A stretch of DNA of 10,701 nucleotides from JBQCDV01 sp051960855 (GTDB lineage: Bacteria; Actinomycetota; Actinomycetes; JAJZTN01), in NCBI GenBank assembly GCA_051960855.1, contig JBQCDV010000096.1, positions 1 to 10,701 of the forward strand, given 5' to 3'. Within the stretch, counting starts at the first letter, position 1. Every line of letters starts with the position of its first letter. This document shows positions 1-7,666 of this stretch, one piece after another. A program made the translations under genes and the position numbers. The notes beneath the pieces are model-generated. The model was given only the letters and a program-made list of their open reading frames with translations, was not told where the DNA came from and did not search any database.

Positions 1-141
1 GGCTACACGGTCTTTGGGCACGTGACCAACGGCCTCGACATCGTGAAGGCAGTCGGCGCCGCCGGCCCGACGTCCAGCAGCAATCCCAAGCCCAAGCAGC
101 CGGTGCAGATCCAGCACGTCGACGTGAGTGAGGCGAAGTGA
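1..141 (+). CDS. Cyclophilin-type peptidyl-prolyl cis-trans isomerase, C-terminal fragment
   Basis: The first base is already inside the gene and only the last 46 codons are present, ending at TGA 139-141. The peptide begins GYTVFGHVTNGLDIVKAV, which matches the end of the cyclophilin fold (the usual form is Y-T-V-F-G-x-V-x-x-G-x-D-V-V), followed by a Ser/Pro/Lys-rich linker and a last beta strand around VQIQHVDV. Cyclophilins catalyse cis-trans isomerisation of X-Pro peptide bonds. The catalytic Arg/Phe/His residues and any signal peptide or lipobox lie outside the window, so I cannot say whether the protein is cytoplasmic or exported. A cyclophilin gene near relA is a common actinobacterial arrangement. 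The stop overlaps the GTG start of the DUF349 gene (GTGA), which suggests translational coupling. The family is clear; the subtype is not. Confidence 0.9.
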   Translation, partial: GYTVFGHVTNGLDIVKAVGAAGPTSSSNPKPKQPVQIQHVDVSEAK

Positions 142-1874
142 GCGACACCCCTGTGGTGCCCGAGGACAACCAGCCGGCGGAGCCGACCCGCGAGGAGGCG
201 CTGGCTGCCAGCGAGCTCGACGCTCCGGAGGGCTCTGAGGGCTCCGAGGCGGACGTCCGGTCCGAGGTCGCCGATGACGGCCCGGCCGAGCCCCAGCCCG
301 GTGACGAGCAGCTGGCCAACGTGCTGCTGGAGACCGAGCCGGACCCGGACGCTGCCCCGTCGGAGGGCGCCTCTGGCGAGGAGACCGCCGAGGTGTCGGC
401 TGCCGCCCCGTCGGGCGATGGCGCCGCGGACGTGCCGGATGCTGTCGACGAGCCCGTGGTCAGCGAGGCTGCGACCCCGCGCGTGCCGACGCCTGCGGCG
501 CTGGCCGCCACTCCCGGTGGGGTCGCGGCTCAGCACGGTGCCGAGTCGGCCGCCGAGCCGGGCGCGACCGGGACGGCCGCGACCCCGGACCCAGAGGCTG
601 CGTCCAACTCGGCATCTCCTGCCGACGACGCTCCCGCCCGGCCCGTCAGCGACCCCGCGGACTGGGGCCGCGTGGGCGAGGACGGCACCGTCTTCGTGCG
701 GCAGGCTGAGGCCGAGCGCGAGGTCGGCAGCTACCCCGGTGCGACACCTGAGGAGGCGCTGGCCTACTTCGGGCGGAAGTACGACGAGCTGGTCGGCCAG
801 GTCGACCTGCTCGACAGCCGGGTGCACGCCGGCCGCGTCAACGACAAGGAGGCGCGCGCGTCGCTCGAGCAGCTGCGCGAGGCGATTCCGTCAGCCAACG
901 CCGTCGGCGACCTCGACGGCCTGCTGGCCCGGCTCACGGCACTCGAGCCGGTCATCGACAAGGCTGCCAAGCGCAACGCCGCTCGTCGGGAGGCGATCCG
1001 CAACCGCGCCAAGGCGACCAAGGAGGCGATCGTCGTCGAGGCCGAGGCGCTCGTCGAGAGCACCCGGTGGAAGGCCGACGGCGACCGGCTCAAGGAGCTC
1101 TTCGAGCAGTGGAAGGCCGCTCCGCGCCTCGACAAGAAGACCGACGACGAGCTGTGGGGCCGGTTCCGTGCCGCGCGCACTGCCTTCGACAAGCGTCGCC
1201 GCGCGCACTTCGCCTCACTGGACGCCGAGCGCGGTGAGGTCGCGGCGCGCAAGGAGAAGCTCGTCAAGGAGGCCGAGTCCCTCGCCACCTCAACGGACTG
1301 GGGACCGACCGCCGGCCGCTTCCGCACGCTGATGGACCAGTGGAAGTCGGCGGGGCGCGCGGGGCGTGACGAGGAGGAGCAGCTCTGGCAGCGGTTCAAG
1401 GCCGCGCAGGACGCCTTCTTCACGGCCCGCAACGCCACCTTCGAGGAGCGCGACAGCGAGTACCGCGGCAACCTCGAGGCCAAGGAGGCCCTGCTCGTCG
1501 AGGCCGAGAAGCTGGTGCCCGTCAAGGACCTGCGCGCCACCAAGGCCGCGCTGCGCGACATCCAGGAGCGGTGGGAGAAGGCCGGGCGCGTGCCGCGGTC
1601 GGACATGAACCGCGTGGAGGGCCGGCTCCGCCGGGTCGAGGACGCCGTCCGCCAGGCCGAGGAGGCCGAGTGGCGCCGGACCAACCCCGAGGCCCGGGCT
1701 CGCGCCCAGGGTGCCGTCGACCAGCTGCAGCAGGCGATCGCCGGCCTGCAGGAGCGCCGCGACAAGGCCGCCGCCCGTGGGGACGACCGCGCCGTGCGCG
1801 AGGCCGAGGAGGCTCTCGAGGCCCGCAAGTCCTGGCTGGTCGAGGCCGAGAAGACGCTGGCGGAGTTCAGCTGA
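138..1874 (+). CDS. DUF349 domain-containing protein with acidic disordered N-terminus
   Basis: A 578-residue protein of unknown function. Residues 1-170 are rich in Ala, Glu, Asp, Pro and Ser with no visible fold, and look intrinsically disordered and strongly acidic. A short beta-like stretch follows at 176-190 (WGRVGEDGTVFVRQ), then a charged helical region from about 203. Three DUF349-type repeats are visible at about 295-362, 366-439 and 450-513. Each has a conserved Trp in a pattern like LKELFEQWKAAPR / FRTLMDQWKSAGR / LRDIQERWEKAGR, followed by a helix ending in F/V-D-x-R-type residues. Residues 520-578 are a highly charged coiled-coil-like tail. There is no signal peptide or membrane segment, so it is probably cytoplasmic. 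The GTG start at 138 overlaps the upstream stop and has a weak GAGG at 130-133. The linkage to a cyclophilin is conserved in actinobacteria, but no biochemical role can be read from the sequence. Confidence 0.93.
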   Translation: MSDTPVVPEDNQPAEPTREEALAASELDAPEGSEGSEADVRSEVADDGPAEPQPGDEQLANVLLETEPDPDAAPSEGASGEETAEVSAAAPSGDGAADVPDAVDEPVVSEAATPRVPTPAALAATPGGVAAQHGAESAAEPGATGTAATPDPEAASNSASPADDAPARPVSDPADWGRVGEDGTVFVRQAEAEREVGSYPGATPEEALAYFGRKYDELVGQVDLLDSRVHAGRVNDKEARASLEQLREAIPSANAVGDLDGLLARLTALEPVIDKAAKRNAARREAIRNRAKATKEAIVVEAEALVESTRWKADGDRLKELFEQWKAAPRLDKKTDDELWGRFRAARTAFDKRRRAHFASLDAERGEVAARKEKLVKEAESLATSTDWGPTAGRFRTLMDQWKSAGRAGRDEEEQLWQRFKAAQDAFFTARNATFEERDSEYRGNLEAKEALLVEAEKLVPVKDLRATKAALRDIQERWEKAGRVPRSDMNRVEGRLRRVEDAVRQAEEAEWRRTNPEARARAQGAVDQLQQAIAGLQERRDKAAARGDDRAVREAEEALEARKSWLVEAEKTLAEFS

Positions 1875-1883
1875 CCTCCCCCT

Positions 1884-1929
1884 GATGCATCGGGTCACCC
1901 ACCTCACAACGGGGGTGACCCGATGCATC
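1884..1929. terminator. Perfect 17-bp inverted repeat, candidate bidirectional terminator
   Basis: The arm GATGCATCGGGTCACCC (1884-1900) is matched perfectly by its reverse complement at 1913-1929, around a 12-nt loop (1901-1912). It starts 9 nt after the DUF349 stop codon, in the gap between convergent genes, which is where a terminator is expected. No T-tract follows on either strand; U-less hairpin terminators are often proposed in actinobacteria. The outer 8 bp of each arm, GATGCATC, are themselves palindromic, so a protein-binding role is also possible. I infer termination from position and structure only. Confidence 0.7.
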
Positions 1930-1947
1930 GCCGTCTGTCAGGCCCGC

Positions 1948-1956
1948 TTATCCACA
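1948..1956 (+). promoter_or_regulatory. Isolated perfect DnaA-box nonamer
   Basis: TTATCCACA is an exact match to the classic strong DnaA box of Escherichia coli. High-GC actinobacteria more often show TTGTCCACA in their origins. It lies in non-coding DNA between the two stem-loops of the convergent gap. There is no cluster of boxes, no AT-rich unwinding region and no dnaA/dnaN nearby, so this is not oriC. It may be a lone DnaA-binding site or a chance match. Confidence 0.4.
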
Positions 1957-1961
1957 GCGCG

Positions 1962-1980
1962 GCGGGTCGGGGCGACCCGC
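1962..1980 (-). terminator. 8-bp stem-loop after the small minus-strand gene, candidate terminator
   Basis: GCGGGTCG (1962-1969) and CGACCCGC (1973-1980) form a perfect 8-bp stem with a 3-nt loop. On the minus strand it begins 6 nt after the stop codon of the gene at 1987-2343. No T-tract follows. Position and stability make it the likely terminator of that gene, facing the 17-bp stem-loop that serves the opposite gene. Confidence 0.55.
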
Positions 1981-1986
1981 AGTCCG

Positions 1987-2343
1987 CTAGGTCGTGATCT
2001 CCGCGATCCGCTCAGCCGGTGGCGGCGGAGGCTGCGTGACGTCGACGCCATGCGCCTTGGGGATCACGTAGTCGCGCAGGTAGTGCTCGTGCTCGGTCGA
2101 GGGCTGCTCCACCATGCTGCGGAAGCGCTCCGCCATCTGGTCCTGGTCGACGCCCTCCCACACGATGACCATGAGGTCGCCCATCGGGGTGCGCTGCCGG
2201 AAGACGTTCTCCGTCGTCACACCACCTGTGCGCAGGAAGTCCCGGTGCGCCTCACCCCGACCGCCCTGCTCGATCTCGTCAGCGAACTCCTGCCACGCGT
2301 CCACATCCGCGATGGGCATGACCGCGACTGCCATTCTGGACAT
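1987..2343 (-). CDS. Small hypothetical protein, possible ferredoxin-like alpha/beta fold
   Basis: A 118-residue protein that I do not recognise. The order of hydrophobic and amphipathic stretches suggests beta (MAVAVMPI, 4-11), helix (about 14-38), beta (about 43-51), beta (GDLMVIVWEGV, 55-65), helix (about 67-95). That is like one unit of a dimeric alpha/beta-barrel protein; this is inference. Residues 81-97 hold several His and acidic residues (STEHEHYLRDY, then PKAHG). The C-terminus has a run of five prolines (about 105-109) and looks disordered. There is no signal peptide or membrane segment. The ATG at 2343 has GGAGGT only 4 nt upstream (2348-2353); a second in-frame ATG at 2334 sits 13 nt from the same site, so the start could be 3 codons later. 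The frame ends just before a strong stem-loop. Confidence 0.8.
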   Translation of the reverse strand: MSRMAVAVMPIADVDAWQEFADEIEQGGRGEAHRDFLRTGGVTTENVFRQRTPMGDLMVIVWEGVDQDQMAERFRSMVEQPSTEHEHYLRDYVIPKAHGVDVTQPPPPPAERIAEITT

Positions 2344-2364
2344 CGGGACCTCCGCTCTAACGGC

Positions 2365-2390
2365 GGTCGGCCGCCGGGTGACGGCCGGCC
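2365..2390 (-). terminator. Candidate hairpin between the membrane-protein gene and the small downstream gene
   Basis: Positions 2365-2373 and 2382-2390 form a nine-position stem with an 8-nt loop. On the minus strand eight positions pair and one is an A-C mismatch. It lies about 60 nt after the stop of the membrane-protein gene and just upstream of the small gene's ribosome-binding site. There is no T-tract. It could be a weak terminator or a leader structure. The rest of the 106-bp gap (2344-2449) shows no convincing promoter: the best pair is TTGCTG...GACAGT with 17-bp spacing, which is poor. Confidence 0.3.
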
Positions 2391-2449
2391 TCGGGACTCA
2401 CTGTCGCCCCGACACTGCCCCTCAGCAAGAGCCCCGGGTACGGCAGGCG

Positions 2450-3271
2450 TTAGGAACGATCAACATCGCCGAACGCCGCAGCTCGCCGCCTCGCGTCAGC
2501 GCGATGAGGCAGCAGCGCGAGCGCCACGAGACCGATGGCCCAGACCACGGTCAGCGCCGCGAGGGCACGGCCGTAGCCGCCGTCCTTGCCCTGCCAGCAG
2601 AGCACGACGAGACCGAGGTAGCCGGCTGACAGCGCGGACGTGACGGCGTAGCCGGCCCGGACGGCAGGAGCGACCGCGGCGAGCACCGCGAGGCCCGGCA
2701 CTGCCAGTGCCAGCGCGGCCTGCACGACGTAGTGGTCCACGCCCACGCTGACGTCCACCGGCTGGTCCGCGCGAGCGGCAGCTGCCATCGCGACGGCGTA
2801 GGTGGCTCCCCCGACGGCGCCCGCCAGGGACCAGGCGAGGAGGGGCAGCGACGGGTGCGGCCGCAGCGGCGTTCGGGGGTCGGGGTGCAGCAGGGCCACG
2901 ACGACGGCGACCTGGACTGCCAGCAGCGCGACGAGGACGAGGGCCGCCCACGCGGCGCTCAGCAGCGCGGCAACCGCCAGTGCGGCGACGGCGACTGCCA
3001 GCTGGGTGACGACCGCACCGACCGTCCGGGGGCGCCACGCCAGCCGGAGCAGAGCGGCGGCGACCAGGACAGTGGAGAACAGGCCCCAGCCGGCTTCGAG
3101 CACGACCGCCCAGGCGGGGTTCCAGCTGACGGCGAGGTCCGGCACGCCGAAGCCCGGGAAGACCAGCCAGCTCAGGGCGAAGAGCAGTGCCAGCACGCGT
3201 GCCGTGACGACGCGTCCGGCGCTTGGCGCGGCGGCGGGGGCGGTGCGATCAGCCGGTGGGGCCAGGGGCAT
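2450..3271 (-). CDS. Polytopic membrane protein of unknown function
   Basis: A very hydrophobic, Ala/Val/Leu-rich protein of 273 residues if translation starts at ATG 3271. About eight membrane segments are visible, at roughly 23-38, 54-76, 84-105, 106-128, 144-167, 182-204, 207-225 and 235-254 from that start. A proline-rich cytoplasm-like N-terminus precedes them and an Arg-rich tail (HRADARRR) follows. The most polar part is a loop near residues 166-181 (ARADQPVDVSVGVDHYVVQ), which may carry the functional residues. I recognise no transporter or enzyme motif. The same frame extends upstream to a TTG at 3337 (295 residues). I prefer the ATG because the added 22 residues are Pro-rich and would cross a strong hairpin. 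Neither start has a Shine-Dalgarno sequence, so a leaderless mRNA is possible. It follows rel on the same strand, 100 bp downstream. Confidence 0.8.
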   Translation of the reverse strand: MPLAPPADRTAPAAAPSAGRVVTARVLALLFALSWLVFPGFGVPDLAVSWNPAWAVVLEAGWGLFSTVLVAAALLRLAWRPRTVGAVVTQLAVAVAALAVAALLSAAWAALVLVALLAVQVAVVVALLHPDPRTPLRPHPSLPLLAWSLAGAVGGATYAVAMAAAARADQPVDVSVGVDHYVVQAALALAVPGLAVLAAVAPAVRAGYAVTSALSAGYLGLVVLCWQGKDGGYGRALAALTVVWAIGLVALALLPHRADARRRAAAFGDVDRS

Positions 3272-3278
3272 GGCGCGC

Positions 3279-3284
3279 AGTATG
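3279..3284 (-). promoter_or_regulatory. Possible -10 element for a leaderless transcript
   Basis: On the minus strand CATACT ends 7 nt before ATG 3271, the spacing expected when transcription starts at the A of the start codon. It matches TATAAT at four of six positions, and there is no -35 match at the right distance. Leaderless genes are common in actinobacteria, and this gene lacks a ribosome-binding site, which is the only other support. Confidence 0.2.
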
Positions 3285-3308
3285 GCCCGCGGCAGCACCG
3301 CCGCGGGC
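3285..3308 (-). terminator. 9-bp GC stem-loop after rel, candidate terminator
   Basis: GCCCGCGGC (3285-3293) and GCCGCGGGC (3300-3308) form a perfect 9-bp stem with a 6-nt loop. It lies about 64 nt after the rel stop codon and 13 nt before the proposed ATG of the membrane-protein gene. No T-tract follows on the minus strand. It may end rel transcripts or fold in the leader of the next gene. Confidence 0.4.
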
Positions 3309-3371
3309 GGAACCGGCGGTAAGGGTCGGGCCCACAACTATTGCCGGCTCGGCGAAGATGGGGGTCGCGGG

Positions 3372-5798
<2,427 letters not shown>

Positions 5799-5900
5799 AC
5801 GACCACCCCGTCCCGACTCGGTGCCACTCCCACAGCAGCGACGGCCCGGGCCGGTGCCGACCAGCTCGGGGAAGAGCGGCTGGGCGCCGCCGTGCCCGCC

Positions 5901-5906
5901 AGTCTA
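5901..5906 (-). promoter_or_regulatory. Weak candidate -10 element upstream of rel
   Basis: TAGACT on the minus strand fits the TANNNT -10 pattern and includes the apt stop codon (TAG). It lies 102 nt before the rel start. No -35-like hexamer is seen 16-19 bp upstream, so the case is weak. The extended word TAGACTGGC also occurs upstream of yajC at a similar distance. The rest of the 105-bp apt-rel gap holds only a 12-bp GC palindrome (5842-5853). Confidence 0.2.
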
Positions 5907-6452
5907 CGTCGCGGGCACGTGCAGCAGCGTCGCGACCTCGCGGCCGGCCAGGCGGCTGCGCCCGTCAAGCGCGTCCAGCTCGAGCAGCACGGCGAGCGCC
6001 TCGACCGACGCGCCGAGCGCCTCCACCAGCTCGATGGCGGCAGCGGCGGTCCCTCCGGTCGCCAGCACGTCGTCGACGAGCAAGACGCGCTCCCCGGGCT
6101 CGAAAGCGTCGGCCTGGACTTCGATCTCCGCGGCGCCGTACTCCAGGTCGTAGCTGGTGCGGCGGGTCTCCCCCGGCAGCTTGCCCACCTTGCGTACCGG
6201 CACGAAGCCCGCGTGCGCGGCGAGCGCGACCGGTGCGGCGAGGATGAACCCGCGTGCCTCGATTCCCGCCACCTTGGTCACGCCGTGTGCTCGCGCGACC
6301 TCCGCCATCGCCTCGACGACGGCATGGAACGCGTCCCGGTCAGCCAGCAGCGGCGTGATGTCCTTGAAGAGGATTCCGGGCTCCGGGAAGTCCAGGACGT
6401 CCCGGACCCGCGAGGCGACCAGCTCGGCGATCTCCTCGCCGCCGTCGCTCAC
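5904..6452 (-). CDS. apt: Adenine phosphoribosyltransferase
   Basis: A 182-residue purine salvage enzyme converting adenine and PRPP to AMP and pyrophosphate in the cytoplasm. The length is close to the family norm of about 180. Visible landmarks are the N-terminal FPEPGILFKDITPLL (22-36), typical of APT; IEARGF (64-69); the flexible-loop region RKVGKLPGET followed by YDLEYG (87-106); and the PRPP-binding motif VLLVDDVLATGGTA (123-136) with its paired Asp127-Asp128. The GTG start overlaps the secF stop by 4 bp (GTGA). There is no clear Shine-Dalgarno sequence in the secF tail, so translation is probably coupled to secF. The apt-rel linkage is conserved in actinobacteria and places AMP salvage next to (p)ppGpp metabolism. 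Confidence 0.97.
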   Translation of the reverse strand: MSDGGEEIAELVASRVRDVLDFPEPGILFKDITPLLADRDAFHAVVEAMAEVARAHGVTKVAGIEARGFILAAPVALAAHAGFVPVRKVGKLPGETRRTSYDLEYGAAEIEVQADAFEPGERVLLVDDVLATGGTAAAAIELVEALGASVEALAVLLELDALDGRSRLAGREVATLLHVPAT

Positions 6453-7663
6453 CGGCGCTTGCCGCTGGGCCGGCTGGAGCGGTTGCCCCGGCGCGGCTGG
6501 TTGCGGGGTCCTCGGGTCGCGCCGGAGCTCCCCGCGCCGCTGCCACCGGTCCCGCCCACGGCGGGGCGACCGGCGACGGCGTCAGGCGCCGCTGCGTCGT
6601 TCGGGTCGGTCTCGGGTCGGTCGAGCACCGCCGTCGAACGGCGTCCGCCCGTCGACCCGCCGACGCCAGCCGCGGCCGGTGCGGGGGCGGCTGCTGCTTG
6701 GGCGCGCCGCATCTCGACACGCTTACGCAGCGCGCGGATCGCGGGTTCGCGCTCCTTGAGGTCGGCCAGCACCGGCGTCGCGATGAAGATCGACGAGTAG
6801 GTGCCCACGGCGATACCGATGAAGAGGGCCAGCGAGAGGTCCTTCAGCGTGCCGGCGCCGAGCAGGCCGGCGCCCACGAAGAGGATGCCCGCGACCGGCA
6901 GCAGCGCGATGACCGAGGTGTTGATCGAGCGCACCAGGGTCTGGTTGACGGCGAGGTTGGCCTGGTCGGTGTAGGTGGCGCGGGAGCCGCTGGTGATCCC
7001 GTTGGTGTTCTCGCGCACCTTGTCGAAGACGACGACGGTGTCGTAGAGCGAGTAGCCGAGGATCGTCAGCAGGCCGATGACCGTGGACGGGGTGACCTCG
7101 AAGCCGACGAGGGCGTAGATGCCGACGGTGATGATGAGGTCATGGGCGAGGGCGAGGATCCCGGCCACGCCCATGCGCCACTCGCGGAAGTAGGCCCAGA
7201 TGAAGATGACAACCGCGACGAGGAAGACGATCAGGCCGTTGACGGCCTTGCCCGTGATCTGCTGGCCCCAGGAAGGGCCGACGACACGCTGGCTGACCGC
7301 TGCCGGCTTGACGTTGAAGTCCTTGGCGAGGGTCTCCTTGACCTGCTCGCTGCGGGCCGTCGTGAGCGACTCGGTCTGGATGCGGACGGTGTTGCCGCCG
7401 ACCACCTGGATGATCGGCTCACCGGGGACACCGGCGTCGGCGATCGCCGCGCGCGCCTTCTCGACGGAGACGCCCGGCGCGCTGAGCTGGAACTCCGAGC
7501 CGCCCCGGAACTCGATGCCCAGCGTGAGCCCGCGGACCAGCAGCGCGATCACGCTGACCGCGATCAGGACGCCGGAGATGATGTACCAGACGCGCTGGCG
7601 CCCGACGATGTCGTAGGAGATGTCCCCGCGGTAGAGGCGGGCACCGAAGCTCTCGCGTGCCAT
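6449..7663 (-). CDS. secF: Protein translocase subunit SecF
   Basis: A 404-residue membrane protein, partner of SecD. The pair acts on the outer face of the membrane, using the proton gradient to pull and release exported proteins after SecA/SecYEG translocation. Six membrane segments are visible at about 27-44, 140-158, 167-187, 194-212, 247-268 and 275-297. The extracytoplasmic P1 domain lies between the first two and starts with LGIEFRGGSEF (48-58). The family-typical ALAHD (171-175), LGYSLYDTVVVFDKVREN (202-219) and TLVRSINTS (242-250) are present. Residues about 315-404 form an extra Ala/Gly/Arg-rich cytoplasmic tail ending GKRR, not present in the shorter proteobacterial SecF. The ATG start follows the secD stop by 3 bp and has a strong GAGGAGG (7672-7678) 8 nt upstream, inside secD. 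It overlaps apt by 4 bp. Confidence 0.97.
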   Translation of the reverse strand: MARESFGARLYRGDISYDIVGRQRVWYIISGVLIAVSVIALLVRGLTLGIEFRGGSEFQLSAPGVSVEKARAAIADAGVPGEPIIQVVGGNTVRIQTESLTTARSEQVKETLAKDFNVKPAAVSQRVVGPSWGQQITGKAVNGLIVFLVAVVIFIWAYFREWRMGVAGILALAHDLIITVGIYALVGFEVTPSTVIGLLTILGYSLYDTVVVFDKVRENTNGITSGSRATYTDQANLAVNQTLVRSINTSVIALLPVAGILFVGAGLLGAGTLKDLSLALFIGIAVGTYSSIFIATPVLADLKEREPAIRALRKRVEMRRAQAAAAPAPAAAGVGGSTGGRRSTAVLDRPETDPNDAAAPDAVAGRPAVGGTGGSGAGSSGATRGPRNQPRRGNRSSRPSGKRR

Positions 7664-7666
7664 GGG

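Noticed and set aside
3..827. A 274-codon minus-strand frame opposite the DUF349 gene
   Set aside because: The peptide is Arg/Gly/Leu-rich without motifs and mirrors the Ala/Glu-rich disordered region of the plus-strand gene.
1884..1929. Inverted repeat as transposon ends
   Set aside because: The arms are only 12 nt apart with no transposase or target-site duplication, so they are not the ends of an insertion element.
5842..5853. GC palindrome CGGCCCGGGCCG between apt and rel
   Set aside because: As a hairpin it gives only a 4-bp stem with a tetraloop; such palindromes are expected by chance in this composition.
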